Source of the DNA: Pseudomonadota bacterium
GTDB taxonomy: Bacteria; Pseudomonadota; Gammaproteobacteria; Steroidobacterales; Steroidobacteraceae
Direction: 5' to 3'
Assembly (NCBI GenBank): GCA_021807675.1
Contig: JAKBCR010000017.1
Coordinates: 1-37,435, forward strand
Length of the DNA stretch: 37,435 nt
In this document: piece after piece, positions 7,976 to 16,564 of the stretch
Numbering within the stretch: the stretch's first letter is position 1
How the letters are laid out: the number at the start of each line of letters is the position of its first letter
Translations under genes and position numbers: made by a program
Notes under the pieces: model-generated
Seen by the model: the letters and a program-made list of their open reading frames with translations, nothing else
Database searches by the model: none
What the model was told of the DNA's origin: nothing

Positions 7976-8230
7976 ATTATAGCGATTCGGCCAGCCGCTA
8001 CTCGGGCCGTAAATCAGATGGCCCCAGCCCCCCACCTGCTCCTCGGAAATGGGGATGCCGGGACAGGAGGAGTGGGTCGGACTGGTGACGATCGCCGCGA
8101 CCGGGGTGCCACCGCCCGCCGTAATGTAGGGGTCGTCGGCCGGCGAGTCCACGGACAGCTGCCTGGAGTAGGTCGGAACGGGCGCGATCTGGGAATTGTT
8201 CACATCGTAAGCCCCGGAATCGCCCGAGGC
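7976..8230 (-). pseudogene. Relic of an S53 (sedolisin/kumamolisin-type) peptidase
   Basis: About 85 codons in one minus-strand frame resemble the catalytic domain of S53 peptidases. A SGDSGAYD segment corresponds to the region of the oxyanion Asp, DSPADDPYITAGGGTPV resembles the conserved PASSPYVTAVGGT stretch, and an ISEEQVGGWG segment follows. Neither the Glu/Asp acid pair upstream nor the SGTSAAAP nucleophile Ser downstream is present. On the low side the frame breaks 11 bases before the SRAP start codon, and on the high side it loses resemblance near 8230. It is a leftover fragment of a secreted peptidase gene. Confidence 0.55.
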
Positions 8231-8372
8231 GGCGTAGGGGCGATGGGCGCCTCTCGCGCTCGGGGTGCGACTCTGGCGCGAGCGTGGCCTGGCCAGCAGC
8301 CAACGCGCGTCACGTGCTACGATCAGACGCGTAGCCGTCACCTGCCGAGCGTCGCGGCACGAAAGGTCGCGG

Positions 8373-9047
8373 GTGACAGAGAAGAATCGCGCGGTCAATC
8401 TCCCGGGGAAGCTCCTTCACGGGCATCCGAGGCTTTGGATCGCCCTCGCCCTCGGTGTCGCGAGCTTTTTTTTCCTGCCGAGGGCCTTGACGCTCGTCAC
8501 CCGGGTGCTCATCAGCTGGGACTTCGGCGTAATGGTCTTCGTGGTGACGATCTATCTGTGGATGAAGGGCTTGACGGCGGAACAGATCTGCTCACATTAC
8601 GTCGAGGAGGATCCTTCAGGACCGGTCATCCTGGTTGCCGTCACCGGCGCGGCGCTCCTGAGCTTGCTGGCCATCATCGAGCCCCTCGCGACGTTGCGGC
8701 ACGCCGGACATGTCGAGCGCGTATGGCACTTTGCGCTCGCGGCCATCACTCTGATCGACTCGTGGCTGCTCGTTCCGACCATGTTCACCATGCACTACGC
8801 GGACATGTTCTACAGCGCCCCGCCGCACGATCGCCCGCTCGCCTTTCCACGCACGGAAATGCCCGCGTTCTGGGACTTCGCGTACTTCTCCTTCACCATC
8901 GCCGCGGCCTGCCAGACCGCCGACGTGTGCACCACGCAGGCACCCATGCGCCGGGTAGTCATCGCGCACGAGATCATTTCCCTGGCGTTCAACGTTGCCA
9001 TCCTGGGATTCGCGATCAACATCACCGCCGGGCTCATCGCCACCTAG
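8373..9047 (+). CDS. DUF1345 integral membrane protein
   Basis: The 224-residue protein fits the DUF1345 family of predicted inner-membrane proteins of unknown function. Hydrophobic segments lie at about residues 15-35, 40-60, 90-110, 120-150 and 195-220. A conserved-looking WHFALAAITLIDSW segment and a DFAYFSFTIAAACQTADV segment are typical. An upstream ATG at 8265 is in frame, but its extra 36 codons are Arg-rich. The GTG at 8373 has GAAAGG exactly six bases upstream and gives a normal family start, so I prefer it. The gene converges on the gamma-glutamyltransferase gene with about 165 bases between them. Confidence 0.85.
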   Translation: MTEKNRAVNLPGKLLHGHPRLWIALALGVASFFFLPRALTLVTRVLISWDFGVMVFVVTIYLWMKGLTAEQICSHYVEEDPSGPVILVAVTGAALLSLLAIIEPLATLRHAGHVERVWHFALAAITLIDSWLLVPTMFTMHYADMFYSAPPHDRPLAFPRTEMPAFWDFAYFSFTIAAACQTADVCTTQAPMRRVVIAHEIISLAFNVAILGFAINITAGLIAT

Positions 9048-9211
9048 ATACGAAAGTCGGATTGGGAGGTGGCGCGGCCCGCCATGGAGCGGCGCAGATG
9101 ACCGAGACCTGCGGAACTGCGCTGTCTCGCGCGTTGTGATGAAATCCACGCGCTTGGCGGCTGTGCGTCCTGCGAAGAAGCTCACGGTTCAGCCGGGCTC
9201 CATCGCTTCTC

Positions 9212-10987
9212 TCAATAACCGGCGGCGAGCCCGGCGGGCCGGCGCCGATCGTTCGCTCCCTCGAGCAGATGGGTCTTCGGGTCCACGAGAATGGCCTCGT
9301 CCGCGCCCCACGACTTCACCTCCTTGAAGCGGTAGCCCATCCCCTCGAGGCGCCGCCGCACCGCGGGCGTCATGAGGCCCGGCTCCACGAAGACTTCATC
9401 GGGATACCATTGCTCGTGTACACGCGGGGCGTTCACGGCCTGCTGGATGTTCATCCCGAACTCGGCGACATTGAGGAAGCTCTCGAGCGTGGTGGAGATG
9501 ATGGTCGAGCCGCCGGGGCTTCCCGTCACCAGGTAGAGCCGCTTACCGCGCAGCACGATCGTGGGCGCCATGGAGCTCAGCGGGCGCTTGCCCGGCTCGA
9601 TCTGGTTGGCGGTCCCCTGGACCAGTCCGAAGCTGTTCGGCACACCGGGCTTCGAGGTGAAATCGTCCATCTCGTTGTTGAGAAAGAAGCCGGTGTCGCC
9701 GGCGATGTAGCCGCTGCCGAAGAGAAAGTTGATGGTATAGGTGACGGCCACCGCGTTGCCGCGGGCGTCCACGACCGAGAAGTCGGTGGTGTCGGTGCCT
9801 TCCGTGGAGCCGAGGTTTCCCTTGATCTGCGAGGAAGGCGTCGCCGCATCGGCGCGAATGCTCGCGCGCAGGGCGGCCGCGTGCTCCGGTGAGATCAGCT
9901 TGGCGACCGGATTGTGCACGAAGGCGGGATCGCCAAGATCGCTGTTACGGTCGGCGAAGGCCCGCCGCTCGGCCTCGATCAGGTAGTGAAGCGCTGCAAC
10001 CGAGCCGTAGCCCCATTTTGTGAGCGGATAAGGCGAAAGGATCTGCAGGATCTCGCAAATGGTCGTGCCGCCCGAGCTCGGCGGCGGATCGGACACGATG
10101 GTGTAGCCGTGATACTCGCAGGTCACCGGCTCGCTCCATGCGACCGAATAATCGGCGAAGTCCTTCAGGGAGAGAATACCCCCATGAGCCTTGCTCGCGG
10201 CGACGATGGCGCGCGCGATCGACCCGCGATAGAAGGCCGCGGTGCCCCCCTGCGAGATGAGCTGCAGCGTCTTGGCCAGCTGCGGCTGGCGGAGCCGATC
10301 GCCGGCGACATAAGGCTTGCCATGGCTGAGAAAGATCGCGGCGACGTTGCGATGCTTGGCGAAGTCCTTCGTCCTGGTGTCGAGAATGTTGACATCGCCC
10401 TGCTCGAGCACGTAACCCTTGCGGGCCAGCTCGATCGCGGGAGCCATCACCCGCGAGAGGGACATGGTCCCGTACCGCTTCAACGCGGCGTTCAATCCCA
10501 TGACCGTTCCCGGGACGCCCACGCTCAGGTACGTTCGGGTGCTCAACCCCGGAATCACATTTCCCTTGGCGTCCTGGTACAGGGTCGGGGTAGCCCTCAA
10601 CGGTGCCTTCTCGCGAAAGTCCAGGAAGACATTCTTCCCGGTCGCAAGATGGATCACCATGAAGCCCCCGCCGCCGATGTTGCCGCAGCAAGGATCCACC
10701 ACGGCGAGGGTATATCCAATCGCCACCGCGGCATCGACCGCGTTGCCGCCCTGCTTCAGGATCTTCAGCCCCACCTCGGTCGCGAGGTGCTGCGCCGTCA
10801 CCACCATGGCGTGCCGCGCGATGACCGGCTTGTCCGCGGCGAGCGCCGCCAGAGTAGTCGGCGGGGCGCTGGAATCGAGCGCCCGAGCCGAGATGGCGGC
10901 GCGGGAGGGCTGGCTCATCGCCGCCCAGGCCGGCAGAGCCGCAGCCACGATCACAGCCATCGCTCCCGCCATCAGTCGCTTGCGCAT
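9212..10987 (-). CDS. ggt: Gamma-glutamyltransferase (periplasmic)
   Basis: This 591-residue precursor splits itself into two subunits at a catalytic Thr and then hydrolyses or transfers gamma-glutamyl groups from glutathione and related compounds. The ATG at 10987 has AGAAGGG seven bases upstream and opens a clear signal peptide (MRKRLMAGAMAVIV, cleavage after AWA). Family landmarks are GGNAVDAAVA, the Arg of FREKAP (glutamate binding), the nucleophile Thr400 in TDTTDFSVVD, and the SPGGSTI loop. The usual THYSVVD is TDFSVVD here. The frame is open further upstream to 11128, but the signal peptide marks the real start. The gene is monocistronic. Confidence 0.94.
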   Translation of the reverse strand: MRKRLMAGAMAVIVAAALPAWAAMSQPSRAAISARALDSSAPPTTLAALAADKPVIARHAMVVTAQHLATEVGLKILKQGGNAVDAAVAIGYTLAVVDPCCGNIGGGGFMVIHLATGKNVFLDFREKAPLRATPTLYQDAKGNVIPGLSTRTYLSVGVPGTVMGLNAALKRYGTMSLSRVMAPAIELARKGYVLEQGDVNILDTRTKDFAKHRNVAAIFLSHGKPYVAGDRLRQPQLAKTLQLISQGGTAAFYRGSIARAIVAASKAHGGILSLKDFADYSVAWSEPVTCEYHGYTIVSDPPPSSGGTTICEILQILSPYPLTKWGYGSVAALHYLIEAERRAFADRNSDLGDPAFVHNPVAKLISPEHAAALRASIRADAATPSSQIKGNLGSTEGTDTTDFSVVDARGNAVAVTYTINFLFGSGYIAGDTGFFLNNEMDDFTSKPGVPNSFGLVQGTANQIEPGKRPLSSMAPTIVLRGKRLYLVTGSPGGSTIISTTLESFLNVAEFGMNIQQAVNAPRVHEQWYPDEVFVEPGLMTPAVRRRLEGMGYRFKEVKSWGADEAILVDPKTHLLEGANDRRRPAGLAAGY

Positions 10988-11167
10988 ATCTTGCCCTTCT
11001 TGCTTGGTCAGCGTTGCAATCCGAACGACCCCGTACCGCCGATGGACCGCGCTGCGGCGGTGCTGCGCGCAGCCGGTCAGAGCCCTCGCGACCACCGCGC
11101 GGCCCGACAGAGCGGGAGCCTGGGGCAATTCTAAGGCATGGAGGCGGCCGGCAGCCGCTCATGCGGG

Positions 11168-13933
11168 TCATCCGGTCAACCCGTCCGTCCTGGCCTCGAA
11201 CAGCCTCTCGGCCGCCACCGGGCGGCCGAAGAAGTAGCCCTGGTAGCGGGTACAGCCGCACTCGCGCAAGACCCGGAGCTGCTCGAGCGTCTCCACGCCT
11301 TCGGCGATGACATCCAAACCGAGGTGGTCCGCGATCGCGACGATGGTCGTCACAATGGCCCTGTCGTTGACGTCGACTGCGATGTCGTGGACGAACGACC
11401 GGTCGATCTTCAGCTGATCGAGCGGCAGCTGCTTCAGATACTGCAGTGAGGAGTAACCGGTGCCGAAATCATCCAGGGAGAACTGCACTCCCGCGGCCTT
11501 GAGCACGTTCATGGTGCTCACCGTCCGCTCGATGTCCCCCTGCAGCATGGTCTCGGTCAATTCCAGCTTGAGTCTGCGGGCATCGGCCCCATGGCGCCGG
11601 ATGGAGCCCAGCACCTGCACGGCGAAATCCGGCTGCTGAAATTGCAGAGAGCTCACGTTCACTGCGAGCGAGAGCTCGCGAGTGCGCATCGCCCGGCTCC
11701 AGACCGCCAGCTCCTCGCAGGCGGCATCGATGACCCACTGTCCGATCGCCAGAATCAAGTGGGTCTCCTCGGCCAAGGCGATGAACTCCGCCGGGGAAAC
11801 GAGGCCGCGCTCGGGGTGATTCCAGCGCAGCAGGGCCTCGGCACCGAGCTCTCGGCGGCTCTCATCCACCTGCACCTGGTAGTGCAGCACGAACTGCGAG
11901 GCGGCGACCGAATTGCGCAGTTCGGCCTCGAGCGCAGCACGGGCATTGACGCTCTCCTGCATCCCGGGATCGAAGAAACGCAACGCATTGCGTCCTGCCT
12001 TTTTCGCCTGATGCAGCGCGATGTTGGCTTGCCTGAGCAAATCCTGGCTCGTCTGCCGGTGTCCCGCCAGAATGGTCGCGCCCACGCTGCACCCGACATG
12101 GATGTCGCCACCCGAGAGCGCATAGGACCCGGACAAGGAGCGCATCATCTTCAGCCCGAGGGCTTTGGCCTGGGCGGCGGCGGCGAGCGGCTGGGGTGCG
12201 AGCTCCTCCAGCAGGACCACGAATTCGTCCCGGTCCACCCGGGCAACCGTGTCGCCCTCGCCTACCTCGGCTGCCAGCCTCGCAGCCGCCTTTTGCAGCA
12301 GCGCGTCCCCGGCAGCATGCCCCAGCGTGTCGTTGACGCTCTTGAAGTTATCGAGGTTGAGCAGCAGCAGCGCCCCATAGTGCCCCGTGCGGGCGCTCGT
12401 CGCCAGCGCTTGATGCAGCCGATCCGCCAGCAGCTCCCGATTGGGCAGCCGCGTCAGCTGATCGAAGAAAGCCAGATGACGGATCCGCTCATCGGCCTGC
12501 TTGCGCTCCGTGAAGTCCATCAGGAACGACACCGTCAGAGGACCGTCCACCAGATCCATGCGCTTGGCCGAGACGAACAGCGGAAACTCGCTCCCATCCT
12601 TGCGCAAGCCGACAGTCTCGTAGCTCATCGGAGCCGGCAGTCCGCTGCGCCGCCGCTCGATCGTTTCCTGCATCTGCGCACGGCGGCTCGGTGCGATCCG
12701 CTCGAGCAACGGGGTCTGGCGCACCTCGGCCGCGCTCGAGAAGCCGAACATGGCGAGGTATTGGGCATTGACCTCCATCGTGATGCCATCGCGGCTGAAG
12801 GAAATTGCGATCGGCGACTGCTCGATGAGCGTGCGCAGCCGCATCTCGCTTTCACGCAGCGCAGCCTGGGCGCGCCGGTCCGCCGAGATGTCCTCCACGA
12901 TCGACCAGACGTACCGCTGCGCGCCCTTCCCGCTCAGCATCCCATTGAGCCGCACCGGTATGAGACTGCCGTCCTGGCGGCGGTACTCCTTCTCGTATGG
13001 ACCGAACAGTCCGGTGCGCAGCAGCTCCTCCACCTGCCGCCGTTCCTCGTCCGCGTATTCGCTCGGAGTAAGTGTCCGGTGGTCCTTTCCCCGCAGCTCC
13101 GCGGCCGAATAGCCGGTCATCCTCTCGAACGCTGGATTGAATTCCCGGTAATGACCGTCCACGGTGAGCACAATGCCGAGCGGCGAGAGCTCGAACAGCA
13201 CTCGCAAGCGCTCCTCCGAGTCGAGCAGCTTGCGCTTCGTTTCCTGGGCCAGCGTCGCGCCGATGACGGCGGTGACGATGAGCATCCCGAACGGACCGGC
13301 CGCGACCCCGTGGATGATCGAGAGGCGCACCAATGCGCCTTCCACCGCGAACGGCACGTAGCCTGCGAGCGCGGCGAGCATCCACAAGACCGCGCGATCG
13401 CGCGTGTGCCGATACAGGGAAAGCAGCACGACAAAGGCGTATGGAATCACTCCATCGAGTGCCACCATTGTCATATAAAGGAGCGGTCCACTGCGACCGA
13501 CGCCCTGCACGATGCTCTCGTGCCAGGGCAGCCGCAGAAGCGTGATCCCGTCGAACCGCACGTATTGCAACCCGTACGGCCGCGCTTCGTTGACGGCGAG
13601 CAGAATGAGACAGATCGATGCATATACGGCGAAGGCGACCCGCGGAGCCCGTCCGGTCAGCCTCGCATACCGCGTTATGAATACGGAAAACGCCAGCGCC
13701 GTCAGGATCAGGCAATCAACGTTGGTCTTCAGCGACCGCACATACTCGGCCCCGCTCGTCGCTTGCAGCATTTTCGCGGTAAACAGAGCAGCGAGCGCGG
13801 CAAACAGGCATTCCGCCGCGAACGCATGAAAGACGGCTCTTTCCCGACGGGCCCCAGGCGTGACGAGGCTATGGAGCATCGCATAGGCGATGGCTCCCGC
13901 CAGAACGTAGAGACTGGGAACGAGTACGGCCAC
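11168..13933 (-). CDS. Membrane PAS-PAS-GGDEF-EAL protein; predicted c-di-GMP phosphodiesterase
   Basis: This 921-residue protein has about seven hydrophobic segments in residues 1-230, PAS domains at about 240-350 and 362-475, a GGDEF domain at about 482-652, and an EAL domain at about 663-910. The GGDEF signature reads DRDEF (residues 567-571): both glycines are replaced, so cyclase activity is unlikely. The EAL site looks complete: E699 of EAL, N759 of NVSS, E of ELTET, D821-D822 of DDFGTGYSS, K842 of LKIDRSF, and E of EGVET. It should hydrolyse c-di-GMP under control of its sensor domains. The start is a GTG at 13933 with a weak ribosome site, so the first residues are uncertain. It is monocistronic. 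Confidence 0.93.
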   Translation of the reverse strand: MAVLVPSLYVLAGAIAYAMLHSLVTPGARRERAVFHAFAAECLFAALAALFTAKMLQATSGAEYVRSLKTNVDCLILTALAFSVFITRYARLTGRAPRVAFAVYASICLILLAVNEARPYGLQYVRFDGITLLRLPWHESIVQGVGRSGPLLYMTMVALDGVIPYAFVVLLSLYRHTRDRAVLWMLAALAGYVPFAVEGALVRLSIIHGVAAGPFGMLIVTAVIGATLAQETKRKLLDSEERLRVLFELSPLGIVLTVDGHYREFNPAFERMTGYSAAELRGKDHRTLTPSEYADEERRQVEELLRTGLFGPYEKEYRRQDGSLIPVRLNGMLSGKGAQRYVWSIVEDISADRRAQAALRESEMRLRTLIEQSPIAISFSRDGITMEVNAQYLAMFGFSSAAEVRQTPLLERIAPSRRAQMQETIERRRSGLPAPMSYETVGLRKDGSEFPLFVSAKRMDLVDGPLTVSFLMDFTERKQADERIRHLAFFDQLTRLPNRELLADRLHQALATSARTGHYGALLLLNLDNFKSVNDTLGHAAGDALLQKAAARLAAEVGEGDTVARVDRDEFVVLLEELAPQPLAAAAQAKALGLKMMRSLSGSYALSGGDIHVGCSVGATILAGHRQTSQDLLRQANIALHQAKKAGRNALRFFDPGMQESVNARAALEAELRNSVAASQFVLHYQVQVDESRRELGAEALLRWNHPERGLVSPAEFIALAEETHLILAIGQWVIDAACEELAVWSRAMRTRELSLAVNVSSLQFQQPDFAVQVLGSIRRHGADARRLKLELTETMLQGDIERTVSTMNVLKAAGVQFSLDDFGTGYSSLQYLKQLPLDQLKIDRSFVHDIAVDVNDRAIVTTIVAIADHLGLDVIAEGVETLEQLRVLRECGCTRYQGYFFGRPVAAERLFEARTDGLTG

Positions 13934-14110
13934 TGGATCCGCTCGCGCAATCCCGGATATGCCCCCAACGCGCCATCATCGGCGCGCACCGACTCCCGCC
14001 CGGCCCGGATCATCCGTCGGTGCTCAGAACTCTTCGAGCGCTAGACCGATTCGCGTTGCCCGATAGTATAAGGCCGGCACCCGACGATGTGCGACAGGCG
14101 TCGCAAGCCC

Positions 14111-14140
14111 TTGACATCGGCGGGAAAACCTAAGAGGGTG
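14111..14140 (+). promoter_or_regulatory. Possible promoter of the exported SnoaL-like gene
   Basis: A consensus -35 box TTGACA lies at 14111-14116, about 70 bases before the ATG at 14185. No good -10 box sits at 17 bases; TAAGAG (14-base spacing) is the nearest, so the promoter is weak or activator-dependent. The region also separates two divergent genes, the EAL protein and this one. Confidence 0.3.
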
Positions 14141-14184
14141 TAAGAAGAATTTCCAAGCAAGTGATCCAAGTCGAGGGGGCGGGA

Positions 14185-15189
14185 ATGAGAGAGCTTTTGA
14201 CAGCCGGTCTGGTGTTTTTGGCCGGACCCGCACTCGCCGCGCCGATCCTCAACGCGCCAAAGGACGTGGCAGCGATCCATGCGATCGAGCACAGGAACGC
14301 GGTCGAGCTCGATGACACGGCATTAGCCCGGGCGTACGCACCGAGCGCCGTGGTTCTCGATTACATGACCGGTGGCGTTTATCGCGGCCGGGCCGCGATC
14401 AAGAAGGGCTTTGCCGCGCAGCTCACCCCCATCAAATCGGTTTCGGCCAGGATCCTGGAGCAAAATGTCATCACGGATGGAAGGTTTGCCTGCGACCTGA
14501 TGACTACGAACTTCCATTTCGTGACGAAGAGCGGAAAGGCCGGCGCCGTCAGCCTGCGTCAGATGGATGCGCTCGAGAAGCTCCATGGCCGGTGGGAAGT
14601 TGTTCAGGAGCAGGTGTCTGCGCCCGAGGACCCCAAGACCGGCATGGCCGTCATGAGCAACTTGCCGATCCGGGGCGACATCGCCTGGCCGGCGGATATG
14701 GCGGCCAGCCAGACGATCCCCCCCGCGCAGGCGTACAAGGAGATACGGCGGTGGACGCATGACAGCCTTCGAGTCATCGGCATCAACGCGATACTGCCCT
14801 ATTACGGGCCGGGCGCGGAGGAGCTCGCCATGTACGGCCCGATCCTGCCGGGGAATTTACGCGGCAAGGCGCAGATGCGCGCCTATTACGCGCCATCCAT
14901 GAACAGTTTTGCGAGCCTCGTGACGACCACCCCGGTTCTCAAGATTAATACTGACGGGACGCTTGGCGCTCAAATCGATATCCAAAACATCACCCTGCAC
15001 CTGAAGAACGGCAAGACGCAGGCTTTGTACTGGCGGCAGAGCGATTGCGTGCACAGGATCGCAGGAAAATGGTATGGCATCCTGGATATGTCCTCTTTTC
15101 CCGTGGATCTGACGACCGGAAAAACCGCGACCACATGGGCTGCGTTTCCCATGGGTCCCAATGCCGAAAACTCAGCGCCCCAACATTAG
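14185..15189 (+). CDS. Exported protein with two SnoaL-like (NTF2-fold) domains
   Basis: The protein is 334 residues from the ATG at 14185, which follows a GAGGGGGCGGGA ribosome site. The earlier in-frame start at 14161 is less likely because a signal peptide begins at MRELLTAGLVFLAGPALAA. Two cone-shaped NTF2/SnoaL-type domains follow, at about 25-150 (IHAIEHRNAVELDDTALARA...) and 185-310 (ending GKWYGILDMSSFPV). SnoaL-like domains are found as cyclases, isomerases or hydratases on small hydrophobic compounds, and also as binding proteins, so function cannot be fixed. It is the first gene of the catabolic region and would act in the periplasm, perhaps on the substrate before uptake. Confidence 0.7.
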   Translation: MRELLTAGLVFLAGPALAAPILNAPKDVAAIHAIEHRNAVELDDTALARAYAPSAVVLDYMTGGVYRGRAAIKKGFAAQLTPIKSVSARILEQNVITDGRFACDLMTTNFHFVTKSGKAGAVSLRQMDALEKLHGRWEVVQEQVSAPEDPKTGMAVMSNLPIRGDIAWPADMAASQTIPPAQAYKEIRRWTHDSLRVIGINAILPYYGPGAEELAMYGPILPGNLRGKAQMRAYYAPSMNSFASLVTTTPVLKINTDGTLGAQIDIQNITLHLKNGKTQALYWRQSDCVHRIAGKWYGILDMSSFPVDLTTGKTATTWAAFPMGPNAENSAPQH

Positions 15190-15275
15190 GGGGCGCGGCA
15201 AGTCGTCACGAGATCGCTCGGCCGACGGTCAGGCACGGGGGGCTTTCCGCGGTAGCGACGTCCGGCAGCGCTGGC

Positions 15276-16514
15276 TCACGTGACGCCCGGCGTCTCGTGA
15301 GCGGGTAGAGCGTCAAACTCGATGGGCAGGCTCCGTATTCCCCAAATCCCCAAGTACGGCCGCCACGCAACCTGTCCCGCCACACGCGGATGATGGAGTC
15401 GCCGGGTGATCAAATGGACGGCTTCCTCCAATTGAGCGAGAGCCAGGTGCTTGCCAATGCAGAAATGTGCTCCCCGGCCAAACGCCAGATGCTGATCGGT
15501 GTTCGATCGCTCGGGAAGGAAATCCATGGGCTCGGGAAAGACTTGGGGATCATGCCCGGTCAGCCCCATCATGAAGAAGAGAACCGTATTCCTTGGGAAC
15601 ATAACGCCGTTGTATTCGAAGTCTTCCGTGACGAGGCGATAGACACTCGCGATACTGCTGTGGCGCAAGCATTCAGCTACGACTCGTCTGCACTGCCGGA
15701 TATCCCGCGCGCATGCCCGCCAATGATCCTGGTACCGCAACAGAACGTGAATGATCAGGCCGAGCATGTTCTTGGAGGTGTCGTAGCCCGCGGTCGCGAA
15801 CATGATCAGATTCTGCCGAAGCTCGGTCTCATTGATGGTTCCCGCATTTTTTGCGGCAATGAGAATGTCGAGGAGGCCGTCCCCTTCGATTCCGGACCCT
15901 TCACGGTCTTTCACGGCCCCATCTGCGAAATTCCAGAGAACCTCGAAGCCCGCGAGCATGTCAGGGAGGATATCGCGATTGAACGTAATGGAAGCCGCCT
16001 GCATCTCGAGCGCGTCCCTGATGCTTGAAACCACGCCTGCCGAGACGCCAAGCACGCCGCAGAACACCGTAATGGGGAAATAAGAGGCGAATTCGGCGAA
16101 GTCGAACCGTGCCTTTGGGGCCCATTCGTCAAGGAGATCCGCTATCACCTGACGCATCAGCCCGCGATACCGATCAATGTTCCTGGGCGTGAAGGCCGAG
16201 AAGGCGCTCGTTCGAAGCCGTCGGTGATCCGGGCCGTGCCGCGCGATCATCATGTCGGACATGAACTGCCCCCACGGGGTCCGTTCGGCACCGTAGAATT
16301 CCGCCACACCGCCGAAATACGGGCGCAGCGTGTCGTCCTTTCCGAGGATGTCCTTCACGGCCTGATGCCCGTGAACGATATAACCTCCCATGTTGCTCCT
16401 GGCGAGCCACGTATGCTCGCGGCGCGCGCTCTCCAGATATCGCGTGGGATCCACGGCGAACTCGGGCTGCTCGACGGCGAGAACGGGCAGCGCCATCTGC
16501 GTGAGTATTTTCAT
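15276..16514 (-). CDS. Cytochrome P450 (first of two related copies)
   Basis: This 412-residue soluble P450 has the I-helix oxygen motif ATAGYDTS (D245-T246), an ExxR pair E281-R284 (ECLR), and a heme loop FGRGAHFCIG with the axial Cys352. It has no membrane anchor, so it should take electrons from a ferredoxin and reductase, which are not in the window. It hydroxylates or otherwise oxidises a hydrophobic substrate. The ATG at 16514 has AGGA eight bases upstream. It lies 50 bases downstream of the amidase gene on the same strand, so the two form an operon. It is clearly related to the P450 at 18378: the segments around FTPRN and DLLDEWAPK are almost the same. Confidence 0.95.
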   Translation of the reverse strand: MKILTQMALPVLAVEQPEFAVDPTRYLESARREHTWLARSNMGGYIVHGHQAVKDILGKDDTLRPYFGGVAEFYGAERTPWGQFMSDMMIARHGPDHRRLRTSAFSAFTPRNIDRYRGLMRQVIADLLDEWAPKARFDFAEFASYFPITVFCGVLGVSAGVVSSIRDALEMQAASITFNRDILPDMLAGFEVLWNFADGAVKDREGSGIEGDGLLDILIAAKNAGTINETELRQNLIMFATAGYDTSKNMLGLIIHVLLRYQDHWRACARDIRQCRRVVAECLRHSSIASVYRLVTEDFEYNGVMFPRNTVLFFMMGLTGHDPQVFPEPMDFLPERSNTDQHLAFGRGAHFCIGKHLALAQLEEAVHLITRRLHHPRVAGQVAWRPYLGIWGIRSLPIEFDALPAHETPGVT

Positions 16515-16564
16515 GCGGAATCGTCCTGTTCTGATGGTGGCGCCGTGCTCCGATCAGCCGACTC

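Noticed and set aside
7235-8398. Minus-strand open frame of 387 codons covering SRAP and the S53 relic
   Set aside because: Its lower half is a frame-shifted shadow of the SRAP gene. Only the 7976-8230 part has real resemblance, and that is listed as a relic.
9914-11134. Plus-strand open frame of about 400 codons
   Set aside because: It mirrors the gamma-glutamyltransferase gene and has no family features.
11591-14044. Open frame of more than 800 codons on the plus strand
   Set aside because: It is fully antisense to the GGDEF-EAL gene, has no recognisable domain and has an odd His/Gln/Arg-rich make-up.
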